Below, piece after piece: positions 9,003 to 17,924 of a stretch of 47,029 bases of DNA; the first letter of the stretch is position 1, and each line of letters starts with the position of its first letter. This stretch comes from Soonwooa sp. (GTDB lineage: Bacteria > Bacteroidota > Bacteroidia > Flavobacteriales > Weeksellaceae): positions 1-47,029 of the forward strand of contig NZ_JASLDS010000068.1 of NCBI RefSeq assembly GCF_030151385.1. The letters are read 5' to 3'. The position numbers and the translations under genes were made by a program. The notes beneath the pieces were generated by a model. That model was not told the DNA's origin and made no database searches. It was given only the letters and a program-made list of their open reading frames with translations.

Positions 9003-9719
9003 TTATTTTAACATTGCTTTCAAATCATCCTTGTTGTAACGTTCGTCATTAATTGTTAAGGATATACTTTTGACATTTTCGAGATCGCTAATGACTTTTA
9101 ATAGTTCTTTTTTAACGTCTATTTTTATTTGACGATTGATGTAAAATTGATGGATTCTCAAATCCTCAAGTTGTTGAAGGCTTTTAAGATCTTGAAAGTT
9201 TTTTAAATGAAACATATTTGTTAATTCTAAAACTTCCAGATTTTTTAGTTTTGAAAAATCAAATAATTCTTTTGACTGCAAATTAAAGAGAGACAATCGC
9301 TTAAGGCTGGTGAAATCTTCCAAAAAATCCAAATTAACAATAGCCGACACTGACGAAATCTCTAAGCTTTCCATGCTTTCTAAATTCGGAATCGAAAAGT
9401 CTTTTGATTTTGTTCTAAAACTTTCTAACCTCAAATCTTTAATAGAAAGCGGCTTTATAAAATCTAAATCATTAATGGCACCACTCGTCGAAATGTATAA
9501 ACTTTCTAAAGAAATACAATCCGAAATTGGCGCATAATCTTTGACACTTCCACCTACCAAAAGGCTTTTTAGATTCTTAAAGTTTTTTATAAACCGAAGC
9601 GAAATTAGCTTATAGATATGCAAATGAAGATCTTCAACTTCATCAAGATTTTTATCTTTTAAAAATTGAATATCTTTCGCATCATTTATTTCGATTTCCA
9701 ATTTTGAATGATCTTTCAT
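9003..9719 (-). CDS. Leucine-rich repeat protein, cytoplasmic
   Basis: 238 residues without a signal peptide. From about residue 25 to 215 it is built of ~22-residue leucine-rich repeats of the bacterial type (LKSLLVGGSVKDYAPISDC, MESLEISSVSAIVNLDFLEDF, LKRLSLFNLQ, LEVLELTNMFHLKNFQDL). The repeats form a curved solenoid used for protein binding. Lacking export signals, it is expected to act in the cytoplasm. In Bacteroidota such small LRR proteins frequently occur among toxin-immunity and accessory genes; that role is inferred only. Next genes on both sides are more than 120 bases away. Confidence 0.7.
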   Translation of the reverse strand: MKDHSKLEIEINDAKDIQFLKDKNLDEVEDLHLHIYKLISLRFIKNFKNLKSLLVGGSVKDYAPISDCISLESLYISTSGAINDLDFIKPLSIKDLRLESFRTKSKDFSIPNLESMESLEISSVSAIVNLDFLEDFTSLKRLSLFNLQSKELFDFSKLKNLEVLELTNMFHLKNFQDLKSLQQLEDLRIHQFYINRQIKIDVKKELLKVISDLENVKSISLTINDERYNKDDLKAMLK

Positions 9720-9846
9720 TTTTCTAAAAATTTAATTTAGTTAAAAGTGCTCGTTTGTTTCAAGTTTATTCTAATAAATAGTAACAATTTTAAGCTGAAA
9801 AATTAACCTCAGCTGACAACAAAATTCCTCTTAGAATTCTGTTTTG

Positions 9847-10422
9847 TTAATTAAACAATTGATCTGCCAACAGGCAAAAAACAAGTCCACAAATGACCGC
9901 CGCAAACCCAATTATCCCCAACGGAATTGCTAAGGCTGTCAGAAACTGAGGTTGCGATTCTCTTATTTGGATGCTGTATTTTGATAAGTCGACAGGTTGA
10001 AGCGGCATCAAACCGCCGATAAAACTTTCCAATTTTGAAATATTGCTTCCTTGCCGAAATTCAATTTTATAATTTCCAATAGGTGCATAAAATCTGTACA
10101 ATTCCATTCGACCAGTTGAAAAGTCATTGATTTGAGGTCGTAATACTGAGATATTTAAGTCTACTTCTTCTTTGGTTGATTCATCGTAAATGCAAACTTT
10201 GAATTTGTCAACTGGTGTACGTTTAAACATTTGACCTTTTTGCCAAACCGAGAAATAGCCAGCTTTTTCAATCGAAAATTGCCCACCGTTTTCCGAGAAA
10301 GCAATCTCTGAAATAACAGCACCACTGAAAGATTTTTTAAATATTTTAATCACTTTGATCAAAATAAAAATACCAATCGGAATTAAGCAAAGAAGTAAAA
10401 CTCGGATTGTAACTAAATTCAT
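9847..10422 (-). CDS. Membrane protein of unknown function (two TM helices)
   Basis: 191 residues. A first membrane helix covers about residues 5-23 (IRVLLLCLIPIGIFILIKV) and a second about 163-187 (LTALAIPLGIIGFAAVICGLVF). The region between is soluble and mostly beta (GGQFSIEKAGYFSVWQKG, FYAPIGNYKIEFRQGS) and could be periplasmic. No family recognised. It lies 84 bases after another small membrane protein (10506-11012) on the same strand, so the two are likely co-transcribed. Paired small membrane proteins are sometimes immunity to envelope-acting toxins, but there is no toxin in the window to support this. Confidence 0.6.
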   Translation of the reverse strand: MNLVTIRVLLLCLIPIGIFILIKVIKIFKKSFSGAVISEIAFSENGGQFSIEKAGYFSVWQKGQMFKRTPVDKFKVCIYDESTKEEVDLNISVLRPQINDFSTGRMELYRFYAPIGNYKIEFRQGSNISKLESFIGGLMPLQPVDLSKYSIQIRESQPQFLTALAIPLGIIGFAAVICGLVFCLLADQLFN

Positions 10423-10505
10423 TTTTTTTAAAAGTTAATATTTTGGGACAAGATTATTTTTTTAAACTTTAATCAGCTGAAGTTTTTTTAACATAAAAAA
10501 TAGGT

Positions 10506-11012
10506 TTAAAGAATGCCGACTTTCCTTTTAATAGATGAATTGGTTGGTAACAAGTTCAGCAACAAAACATTAACAAACACTAAGCAACTGCTGATTAACC
10601 AGAAGAACGAATCGGACATTTCCTCTTCAGGAGGTAAATAGCCATTTTCGGTCCACTGTTTTACAGAAAGTGGATTTAATTTTTCGCTCAAATATTGCAG
10701 ATTATCTTCCACAAGCATAAAAACTACAAAAAGGATGATGAAAAATAGTAAAACATTCAATATTCCAATTAGGATACTTCGAGATTTTACAAATGAAAAA
10801 ACTTTAAAAAAGACTACTAAAAAGGCAAAACAAAGCACAAATTTTATCACTTCTAAAGTGACTTGCGGTTCATCAACAACTACCTTTGTATCGTTTTGAA
10901 ATTTTATTAGCATCAGACCAAAAGCAAAAACAACTAAGGACGATACAACTGCCATTAGAAGCGCCCAAAATATGGGATATTTGCTGGCAAAGGTTTTAAC
11001 TTTATCCATCAT
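10506..11012 (-). CDS. Small multi-pass membrane protein
   Basis: 168 residues with four predicted membrane helices (about 15-36 ALLMAVVSSLVVFAFGLML, 55-72, 80-103 ILNVLLFFIILFVVFML, and 137-155 LISSCLVFVNVLLLNLL) and a charged C-terminal tail. A loop with LPPEEEMSD precedes the last helix. Two consecutive ATG codons are possible starts; the first is used. No family recognised. It sits 43 bases after the ankyrin gene and 83 bases before a further membrane protein, suggesting one transcript of three genes. Confidence 0.6.
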   Translation of the reverse strand: MMDKVKTFASKYPIFWALLMAVVSSLVVFAFGLMLIKFQNDTKVVVDEPQVTLEVIKFVLCFAFLVVFFKVFSFVKSRSILIGILNVLLFFIILFVVFMLVEDNLQYLSEKLNPLSVKQWTENGYLPPEEEMSDSFFWLISSCLVFVNVLLLNLLPTNSSIKRKVGIL

Positions 11013-11055
11013 TTTTTTGTTTAATGAAAACGATTTGCTTTGCGTTCGCCATGCT

Positions 11056-12123
11056 TTAATTAAAATATTTTTCTAATTGTTCATCAGGAGATTTCAAAAA
11101 CTCTTCGAATGTACACAAGTCTTTTAATTCTTCATGTTCAACATCGTAATAAGCTATTTTTTTCGATTTTGGATTCCAAACAATAAGTACATCTGTGTAG
11201 TCTCCCGTTGTTTTTGAAAGACGAAGTAGCTTTTGTTTACCAACTTTAAAGGGAATCGTTTCTGTAAGTGAAAAGAATTCCACAAACCCAAAATCTGAAT
11301 CTGGTAAGTCAATATGAAGATTTTCGGTTTGCAAGAAATCAATTAAGGTTTTTGGTAATTTGTAAGCTTTAAGCTCATCTAATTTGTTACTAAAATCGTG
11401 AAACTCTTTTGGCTCGATTGACTTAAAATAAAGCGCCATCTCTTGGTCACCTTTTTCTAGAGCTATGCTGTAGGGACGCATACCATCTTTTTCAGCTAAG
11501 GTCACATCGGCACCTTTTTCGACAAGATACTTGCACATCGCCAAGTTAACATATCGCGCTGCAACACATAAGGGAGTCGGTTTGAACGGATAAACCATAT
11601 CAGCGCCGTTGTAATTGATGTCAACATTGTGAGCAATGAAAAAGTCGATGGCTTGATAGTTTTGGGAACTGACAACTTTTCGAAAGGCATTTCCTCCATA
11701 CTTTTCGACCGTATGTCCTAGTTGATGGATAATTGGTAAATTTTCAAAACGCTTTCCATAAATTGTTTGCTCAAAAGCGTCAGATTTAACGTTGTTTACG
11801 TCATTTACTTGCGCACCATTTGCAACAACATATCGAATTACGGCTTCGTTACAATATCGAACTGCAGTCAAAAAACTGGGATTATTTTTAACATTAAGGT
11901 TTACACCTTGTTGGATAAGCCATTTTACGGAATCAAAATTTTCCATAATCAAAGCAAAATCAAGAGGCAATTGCTCAACATATTTACCAAGCTTAATTCT
12001 TTCTTCAATGTTCCAGCCCTGCTTCAAATGCGTCTCTAAAGCAGCAATATTTCCAGCAATAATATCTTCTACAAGAGGCGGCAGCGTTTCGAATGTTCCA
12101 ATATCTTTTATTTTCATCATCAA
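11056..12123 (-). CDS. Ankyrin repeat protein with SUKH/SMI1-KNR4-like C-terminus
   Basis: 355 residues, no signal peptide. Residues about 20-230 carry ankyrin repeats (VKWLIQQGVNLNVKNNPSFL, IDFFIAHNVDINYNG, CKYLVEKGADVTLAEKDGMR) that form a protein-binding solenoid. From about 245 to the end the sequence changes to a globular domain with FHDFSNKLDELKAYKLPKT, ADDLV-like strands, KKIAYYDVEHEELKDLCTF and FEEFLKSPDEQ. This pattern recalls SMI1/KNR4 (SUKH) domains, the commonest immunity domain of polymorphic toxin systems. I see the resemblance by eye only. If right, this is an ankyrin-SUKH fusion, both halves being typical immunity modules. Start at 12123 is the first of three consecutive ATGs. 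The gene heads a run of two small membrane proteins downstream. Confidence 0.65.
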   Translation of the reverse strand: MMMKIKDIGTFETLPPLVEDIIAGNIAALETHLKQGWNIEERIKLGKYVEQLPLDFALIMENFDSVKWLIQQGVNLNVKNNPSFLTAVRYCNEAVIRYVVANGAQVNDVNNVKSDAFEQTIYGKRFENLPIIHQLGHTVEKYGGNAFRKVVSSQNYQAIDFFIAHNVDINYNGADMVYPFKPTPLCVAARYVNLAMCKYLVEKGADVTLAEKDGMRPYSIALEKGDQEMALYFKSIEPKEFHDFSNKLDELKAYKLPKTLIDFLQTENLHIDLPDSDFGFVEFFSLTETIPFKVGKQKLLRLSKTTGDYTDVLIVWNPKSKKIAYYDVEHEELKDLCTFEEFLKSPDEQLEKYFN

Positions 12124-12239
12124 TTATTTCAATTTAGAAGTCCGTTTTCCGTTGATTTTAAAAGTCATTTAGCTTATCTATCTAATTGTAATGCTTTTCG
12201 TTCTTCAATATTCTGTCCAAAAACGCAAAGGTTTTTAAT

Positions 12240-13748
12240 TTACTCATCATCCAAACTTTGTCCTGTAATTAAATTTAGCCAACCTTGCTTTCCATTTTCT
12301 CGAGTATATCGCATGAAAAACTTATTGCGTTCGCCAACTTCTTTATAAAAATCAGAAATAATATTTTTGTCAGACGGCATATAGAAAACTGCTTTTTGGT
12401 TATTCTTTATCAAAATCAAAGGCTCGTCGTAAGAGGCAAACTCAACTTTATCATAGATAATATCAGTGAGTAATCTTAATGTCGGTGTAGTTCCATATTC
12501 TGCTAAAGCGATTCCGAATTTATTATAGCTTTTAACAAGAAGAAGATTTCTATTAAGGCTAATATCACTTATACTTCTTCCTCGGTTGCTATAACTCATT
12601 CTTTGAGACCCGTCAATCCACTTTAACTCATCAATCGGAATAGTACTTTTCATCAAAAAGCTTTGTCCCTTAGAATTTGGGGATAGATTGTAACCACTTT
12701 TCGCAACAATTGTAAAAGTCTTGTTTTTGTTGGCTTTAATTTCATACAAAAAAGTGGGAACCGTTCCGCACCAACCAAAATTCGACGGAAACTCTTGTTG
12801 TATTTTTCCCACGGCGCCAAGTTTTTCTAATCGATTATTTTGTAAAACTTGTATATAAAATCCATCAAAATTATAATCCCGAATTCCCTTTATCACAGGT
12901 TGCTGAAGCGTATTATAAACATCGTACAATCCATTATTTTTTAACACAACAAAATAGCTGTTCTTCACAATTTCATCATAAGTCTTACTAAATGGACCAT
13001 CGGAAAAAGCTTCATCCCAAAAATCGACCAACTGAAACTTTCCGTCTGACAATTTTATAATTTTGTAATTACGGTCACTCGAAGATTGATAAGTCGAGAG
13101 TTCTTTATCAATATTATATTTATCATAATCCAGCGCTTCAATAATCGGACTTCTTCCTCCGTCTCCACTATCCGAACTAAAGCCTACTGTAAAGCCGTTG
13201 TTTTGAGGAATGATATAACTGCTGTTGTTATGTATACCTTGAACATAAATTCTATTATTCGGTAACTTCACAAATGCCATCGGAAGCAAATATGCAGAGA
13301 CAATGTTCCATCGTGCTTTATTTTCTGGCAAAAAAGAATTATTCGTATTAAAACCATACACGCGCTTCAACCAATAATTAGGCGTAATCATTTGTATCGT
13401 TTGCAAATACTCAACATTATCTTTAGTAGTCTTACCGATTAGCCATTCTTTGTCTTTTAGTTTATTAATGATTTCGTCCTTTGACAGTTGTTGTACCTCA
13501 TCAATCGAAATAAGCTTAGTATCAACAGATTCTAAATAAGCTGGCGTTTCGTGGTGCGTAGATTCTATAATTTCTAAAGGTTTGGTTTTAAAAATATATC
13601 TTTTGGTATACAAATCACCATCTTTTCTTGCCGGAAACATATTTCCTCGTCCCAATTCTAGATGTGTGACTTGATCAATTTCATAGACTTCTTGAGCTTC
13701 GGCAACCGAAAAAATTATTGTGAACAATATGCTAAAGAAAATTTTCAT
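12240..13748 (-). CDS. Exported WG-repeat-like protein of unknown function
   Basis: 502 residues with a signal peptide (MKIFFSILFTIIFSVAEAQ). The mature protein is beta-rich, with short units such as VVLKNNGLYDVYNTLQQPVIKG, LLVKSYNKFGIALAEYG and a C-terminal NGKQGWLNLITGQ. These look like the WG/KWG repeat pattern (x-G-K-x-G-[WLY]) of secreted beta-propeller-like proteins. The protein at 18961-20232 has the same layout (signal peptide, KGKFGLWNLREEKNILPF, NGKKGWVDRKG at the C-terminus), so they may be distant paralogues. Function unknown. It is followed by 116 bases before the ankyrin gene. Confidence 0.6.
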   Translation of the reverse strand: MKIFFSILFTIIFSVAEAQEVYEIDQVTHLELGRGNMFPARKDGDLYTKRYIFKTKPLEIIESTHHETPAYLESVDTKLISIDEVQQLSKDEIINKLKDKEWLIGKTTKDNVEYLQTIQMITPNYWLKRVYGFNTNNSFLPENKARWNIVSAYLLPMAFVKLPNNRIYVQGIHNNSSYIIPQNNGFTVGFSSDSGDGGRSPIIEALDYDKYNIDKELSTYQSSSDRNYKIIKLSDGKFQLVDFWDEAFSDGPFSKTYDEIVKNSYFVVLKNNGLYDVYNTLQQPVIKGIRDYNFDGFYIQVLQNNRLEKLGAVGKIQQEFPSNFGWCGTVPTFLYEIKANKNKTFTIVAKSGYNLSPNSKGQSFLMKSTIPIDELKWIDGSQRMSYSNRGRSISDISLNRNLLLVKSYNKFGIALAEYGTTPTLRLLTDIIYDKVEFASYDEPLILIKNNQKAVFYMPSDKNIISDFYKEVGERNKFFMRYTRENGKQGWLNLITGQSLDDE

Positions 13749-13831
13749 AAGTGTTTTGGAATATAATGTTTAAGATATGAAAATTTTGAACTTGATAACT
13801 TTAAATTTTAATTCAACTTAAAAAAGTACTT

Positions 13832-14428
13832 CTAATTTTTTATAGGTTGATTGGAAAATTGAGCATGAATTATACTTGCAGGTAAAGAAATTATTTCTTT
13901 TTTCTCTTTCTTTTTTATTGGCGAAATATTAATGTATATTCTGCAAGTCACCAATGTCCAAACATTCTTATTAGACCGATCTTTAGGCGGAACTACTTTA
14001 GGAAAACCTTTAAAAACTCTTATAATTTCGTTGTTTAGACTTTTGTATTTGGTTGGCTTTACTAATTTAAGATGGGTTAGAAATCCATCAGAAGCAATTA
14101 AAAAGGTCATTACAGCAAAATCATTCACCTCATTATCAATATCGTAGCGTTCGTCATTAATTCCATATTGTAATCCTCTTCGATTGATGAACTCTAAAAA
14201 TTTTTCTTTGGACTCGAATAAGCTTACATTGTGTTCTGCGCCATAAGTCTCAAAACTCCCCGAAGGAAAATCAATACTCAAACTATCATTCTTCACATAA
14301 ATGTCAGGTAAAATTGCAAAAGCCGACACTTTGGGAATTGGATCAACAATTTCGTATGGTGCTTTTTGTTGACCAAAACTCAACTTACAAAAAATAATAA
14401 AAAATGTAAAAAGTAATCGTTTTTTCAT
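13832..14428 (-). CDS. Exported protein with TonB C-terminal-like domain
   Basis: 198 residues from the ATG at 14428; a longer reading from 14497 puts an unlikely basic region before the signal peptide MKKRLLFTFFIIFCKLSFGQ. The segment about 110-180 (FAVMTFLIASDGFLTHLKLV, SLNNEIIRVFKGFPKVVPPKDRSNKNVWTLVTCRIYINI) follows the TonB_C pattern of a strand, a helix with V-x2-[FM]-P-x-[WVK]-P and a final strand. TonB C-terminal domains normally contact outer-membrane receptors. Here there is no N-terminal membrane anchor or proline-rich spacer, so it is not an energy transducer in the usual sense. It may be a stand-alone periplasmic module. Assignment moderate. Confidence 0.6.
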   Translation of the reverse strand: MKKRLLFTFFIIFCKLSFGQQKAPYEIVDPIPKVSAFAILPDIYVKNDSLSIDFPSGSFETYGAEHNVSLFESKEKFLEFINRRGLQYGINDERYDIDNEVNDFAVMTFLIASDGFLTHLKLVKPTKYKSLNNEIIRVFKGFPKVVPPKDRSNKNVWTLVTCRIYINISPIKKKEKKEIISLPASIIHAQFSNQPIKN

Positions 14429-14543
14429 AATTCTAAAGCTACGGAAAATACGAAATATAAAAATCTTTGTTTCGAAAAATGGCTTTTGTTTTTGCATCTT
14501 TCGTATTCTATAAAAGGCTTACAATGGCATGAACATCTTAATA

Positions 14544-15374
14544 TTACGTGCCTTCTCTAGTGTATTGGACGTATTTGGTTTTGTTGTTATTTGGGGGCGT
14601 TTTTTCTATCTGAAATTCCATATTCTTAAATGTCCAATTACGCTGACCATCCAGAATCTTGTATAAGTCAATATTTTCTACATCTACACTAGCTTTTTTA
14701 ATATTTATTTTCAAGTAAGTTCTAATTTTGGGTTCATAAAATCGGCCTTTCCTTTCATTATTTTCCTCCATTGTCACACCTCCAACTTCCAAAAAAAGGT
14801 AGTTTCCAACAATGTTATAAGTAAAACCATATTGCCGTCTAATATCGGATTCTTGTGCAATACTCCCCTGCCCGAATATATCAAAACGAATAGAATTATC
14901 AGACGAGTTTGGACTTTTGTACCAAGTATAATCTGTCGTCATTCCAATTAATCGGCCCATTACCTCAGTCGACTTATTTTTCTCATCATAGAAAACCACC
15001 TTGTTATCTGTTAATTCCTCAATTGAGATTACACTTGGGCTTTGTTTTCCTAAAGACTCTAAAGTAACCCCTTTCTTGTCACACTTAAAATTGTGTAATT
15101 TAATTTCCTTTTTTAAAGGATTGTATTGGTAATTACCATCACAGTCTGTTTTATAGTACCTACCTCCAGAATATCCATAACTATATCTGAACCTGCCATC
15201 TTCACCAAAAAAATATTGGTAAAAATATACACTTGCAGGATTTCCTGTAGATTTAGACCAAAATTCGTTGAAAAGTACATTTTTCCCATTGTCAGGTATC
15301 GCAACTTTCATTTGGCTAAAGACGCTTCCGCCAATTAAAAGAATAATTAGCAATAAAACATTTTTTATTTTCAT
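14544..15374 (-). CDS. Exported protein of unknown function
   Basis: 276 residues with a signal peptide (MKIKNVLLLIILLIGGSVFSQ). The mature part is rich in tyrosine, asparagine and glycine, with a run YSYGYSGGRYYKTDCDGNYQYN near residue 65-86 and one conserved-looking cysteine pair (CDGN, CDKK). It looks beta-rich and secreted. No family recognised. It is separated by 115 bases from the TonB-C-like gene and by 211 bases from the PQQ-like gene, so it may have its own promoter. The 211-base upstream gap contains no gene; AT-rich sequence only. Confidence 0.55.
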   Translation of the reverse strand: MKIKNVLLLIILLIGGSVFSQMKVAIPDNGKNVLFNEFWSKSTGNPASVYFYQYFFGEDGRFRYSYGYSGGRYYKTDCDGNYQYNPLKKEIKLHNFKCDKKGVTLESLGKQSPSVISIEELTDNKVVFYDEKNKSTEVMGRLIGMTTDYTWYKSPNSSDNSIRFDIFGQGSIAQESDIRRQYGFTYNIVGNYLFLEVGGVTMEENNERKGRFYEPKIRTYLKINIKKASVDVENIDLYKILDGQRNWTFKNMEFQIEKTPPNNNKTKYVQYTREGT

Positions 15375-15585
15375 CTGTATGTTTTTCTTTTACAAAAAAG
15401 CACTGATTGTTGTTCTCCAAATTAATAGACATTAATCAAAACTATACAAAGCACATGCTTTTTGATATTGTCTAAATTAAAGAAAAAACCAATATGGAAT
15501 TAATTATTGACAAACATTTCCCTGATTCAAATTTTGATTAAACGCTGCATTTTATCAAACCGACTGTTGTACGTTTGTTCTCATT

Positions 15586-16413
15586 TTATATTTCTACACA
15601 AATCAATTTTGGTTTATTTTCTTGCTTGTTAAATGTTCTAATAAAAACCTTGTTTTCATTCACTAAAATTGGAGCGTAAAAAGATATTTTGTCTATTAAT
15701 TTTAGTAATTGAATTTCTTTTCCGTTTCGAGAATTGATTTCAGTTAAATTTCCTTTTTTATCTCTGATAATTATGTTGTTGTTACTCCACGCATAGTTAG
15801 AAGCATCTCCATTATTATATTCTGTTAAAACATCTCCGTTTTCTATATCAATGCAATAAAATGCACCTCCGTTTCCTGCTGTTCCAAAAAAAATGAGCTT
15901 ATCTTTTTGTTCAATTTCTGTATACAAATAGCCTTTCAGTTTCGTTGTCCAAACCAGTTTATGAGTAACCGAGTCAAAACACTCTAACTTTGAACGTTGG
16001 TTATATTTTAAAACTCTGTTGCCAAAATTATACTCAGATTTTATGCTGAAAGTTTCTAATTCGAGCTGCTCTTCTATTGATTGTATTTGGGACTGTGAAA
16101 TATTGAATAAAATCCCTGCATTGAGTTGCAATTGGCTTATTCCAGTAATAAATTTCCAATCGCTTGGTCGCACTATTTTTCCTTTTGTTTGGTTTTGAGA
16201 AAAAGAATATTCCTTTTTTGACACGTCACCGCAATTCGGATTAATTTCTAAAACAACAATTTTAGTTCGGTAAAGTCCATTTTCGTCAATATTTGTTTTA
16301 TCAACAGTTTCAAAAGCATAGAACAGTTTTTCTTTCCATATAACGGGCATCGCATTATGATTCGGCTCAAAGTAATTTTCATCATCTATGTCAATTGTCC
16401 AAATTATTTTCAT
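15586..16413 (-). CDS. Cytoplasmic PQQ-like beta-propeller protein
   Basis: 275 residues from the ATG at 16413 (MKIIWTIDIDDENYFEP); two upstream in-frame ATGs would add 9-17 residues. No signal peptide. The sequence has propeller-blade features of the PQQ/YncE type: CFDSVTHKLVWTTKLKGYLYTEI, DKLIFFGTAGNGGAFYCIDIENGDVLTEYN and IIIRDKKGNLTEINSRNGKEIQLL. Such modules mostly bind proteins or act as scaffolds. Lack of export is unusual for this fold, which is mostly periplasmic. Function unknown. A decayed coding fragment lies directly upstream on the other strand. Confidence 0.6.
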   Translation of the reverse strand: MKIIWTIDIDDENYFEPNHNAMPVIWKEKLFYAFETVDKTNIDENGLYRTKIVVLEINPNCGDVSKKEYSFSQNQTKGKIVRPSDWKFITGISQLQLNAGILFNISQSQIQSIEEQLELETFSIKSEYNFGNRVLKYNQRSKLECFDSVTHKLVWTTKLKGYLYTEIEQKDKLIFFGTAGNGGAFYCIDIENGDVLTEYNNGDASNYAWSNNNIIIRDKKGNLTEINSRNGKEIQLLKLIDKISFYAPILVNENKVFIRTFNKQENKPKLICVEI

Positions 16414-16453
16414 CCTGTCAAATGTTTGGTTTAGCATATCGAACAACAGAAAG

Positions 16454-16540
16454 AATGTAGACAAAGCGCGGGCTTTCGAAGAACTGAAAGTTCAGGAATG
16501 ACCAAAGGAAGCCTATGATTTTTCTGATTTTCTAAATTAA
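16454..16540 (+). pseudogene. Short coding relic (C-terminal fragment) with an internal TGA
   Basis: In one plus-strand frame the DNA reads NVDKARAFEELKVQE, then TGA, then PKEAYDFSDFLN and TAA. The base usage and the terminal stop look like the tail of a decayed gene. It has no start and no neighbour that continues it. It lies in the 209-base gap upstream of the PQQ-like gene and before the acidic ORFan; nothing else is seen in this gap. The rest of the source gene is not in this window. Confidence 0.3.
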
Positions 16541-16622
16541 AAATTTTAACTCAAACAAAACTCCTCCTAAAAAATGCAATAAACTTTTTAAAAAACATTT
16601 GGCTTTAGGCGATTTGCAGAAT

Positions 16623-17153
16623 TCATTTGTAATTCCCATTATTCCATAATTTCTCTACTATTTCGTCTTGACTAAACTCAAAATAGTTTCCTTGTTTATC
16701 CTTATTTCGTTGAAACAGTTTATCATCAAATGCCTTAAAGTTTAATTCCAAAAAGCTGTCATAATAAGCATTATTTCCAAAAAGCGTGTAATTCCAAAAA
16801 GTTGATTTAAAACTTTGGTCATCCTCATTTGGCTCTTCATAAGATTTCAAACGTCTTACTATTTCCGTCAACTCTTCTTTGGTGATATTTTCCACGATTT
16901 GAGGTTCTGGCAAACTGATGTCAAATGCCAAATTTTCAGTACCGTCTCCTTCCCACCATTCCCAAAGATTAAACTGCGACATATCCTTTTCCGTCATTTC
17001 GTGGAGTTTCTTTTCCAATTTTTCATACTCCGAATTGTCTTCATCTCCGTTTTCGTCACAATAATCGGTATATGCTAAAATAAGTTTTAAGATTTCTGGA
17101 TAACGTTTTTCAGCGGTTTCAAAGTCTGGTTCTATTTCTTTTCTTAGTTCCAT
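16623..17153 (-). CDS. Small acidic cytoplasmic protein of unknown function
   Basis: 176 residues, strongly acidic (YCDENGDEDNSEYEKLEKKL, YEEPNEDDQSF) with no signal peptide or membrane helix. A central WEWWEGDGTENLAFDISLPEPQ segment is tryptophan-rich. The protein ends in DEIVEKLWNNGNYK. Small acidic single-domain proteins in runs of this kind often neutralise basic nucleases, so an immunity role would fit, but no motif proves it. The start codon is 34 bases after the stop of the upstream three-helix membrane protein, so the two are likely co-transcribed. Confidence 0.6.
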   Translation of the reverse strand: MELRKEIEPDFETAEKRYPEILKLILAYTDYCDENGDEDNSEYEKLEKKLHEMTEKDMSQFNLWEWWEGDGTENLAFDISLPEPQIVENITKEELTEIVRRLKSYEEPNEDDQSFKSTFWNYTLFGNNAYYDSFLELNFKAFDDKLFQRNKDKQGNYFEFSQDEIVEKLWNNGNYK

Positions 17154-17187
17154 TGTGTTGTCAGTTTTGCATTAACTTATAAGAAAC

Positions 17188-17847
17188 CTACCATTTGTGC
17201 ACTCTTAATTTCTGAATTTTCTCTTCCACTTTTGCATTGTAATATGCAAAATCCTTGTACTCTGGCATGCGAGATATTTCTTTTACAACATCTCCAAAAT
17301 CTTTAGAAATCATCGCACTGTGTTCATTTTCGCATTCGTAAAACATTGCTTCGTTGGTGGTATTAATAGATTCCTCAAACTTCCTTTCCAAAGCTTCCAA
17401 ATTATCTAGATATTTATTTGCTAAAGCACTTTCCAAAGTTGGTCGTTCTGTATTATTAATCTTGTTTTGCTGGGCTTCTTGTCCTTTTTCTAGACTTGTT
17501 TTTACATCTTCAATACTGGTCTTTTTTGTCATTGTTAAAAATACAATCGCATAAAATCCTAAAATGGCAACCACCAAAAAAATTAAAAAATGTAGCGTTT
17601 TGCCCTCGTTTTTAATGTACTTTCTGTATGCAAAATACATAAGTCCAGCACCTAAAATAAGCATCCCAAGTGCCAATCCAACATTACCCAAAAGCTCATA
17701 AACTGGCAGTAAAACCCTTGGTATTCTATACGCTGATTGCTCCGAAAAATATGTACTTCCCATACTAAATATCCCTGCACCAACCAATGCTATTGCAAAA
17801 GATTTAATTTTTTCGAGAGTTTTCAAAGTTGTGTTTTTGTCTGTCAT
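17188..17847 (-). CDS. Membrane protein of unknown function (three TM helices)
   Basis: 219 residues from the ATG at 17847; an in-frame ATG 36 bases upstream is less likely. Three membrane helices are visible: about 15-35 (IKSFAIALVGAGIFSMGS), 49-70 (LGNVGLALGMLILGAGLMYFAY) and 80-100 (LHFLIFLVVAILGFYAIVFLT). A helical, charged C-terminal half (about 105-219) has coiled-coil potential and ends in KIQKLRVHKW. No family recognised. It precedes the acidic ORFan by 34 bases. A membrane-bound partner for that soluble protein is one possibility, inferred from spacing only. Confidence 0.6.
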   Translation of the reverse strand: MTDKNTTLKTLEKIKSFAIALVGAGIFSMGSTYFSEQSAYRIPRVLLPVYELLGNVGLALGMLILGAGLMYFAYRKYIKNEGKTLHFLIFLVVAILGFYAIVFLTMTKKTSIEDVKTSLEKGQEAQQNKINNTERPTLESALANKYLDNLEALERKFEESINTTNEAMFYECENEHSAMISKDFGDVVKEISRMPEYKDFAYYNAKVEEKIQKLRVHKW

Positions 17848-17924
17848 ATGACTATTTTTTGATCTTATATCGAATATTAGCACCTAAAATTTTCAAGACT
17901 AAAGGTGATGCAGATTCCGGTTTG

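Noticed and set aside
15375..15585. Possible integron attC-like element because of GACTGTTGTACGTTTGTT at about 15562-15579
   Set aside because: No core sites of the RYYYAAC/GTTRRRY type with the right spacing, no integrase, and no repeat of the element elsewhere in the window.
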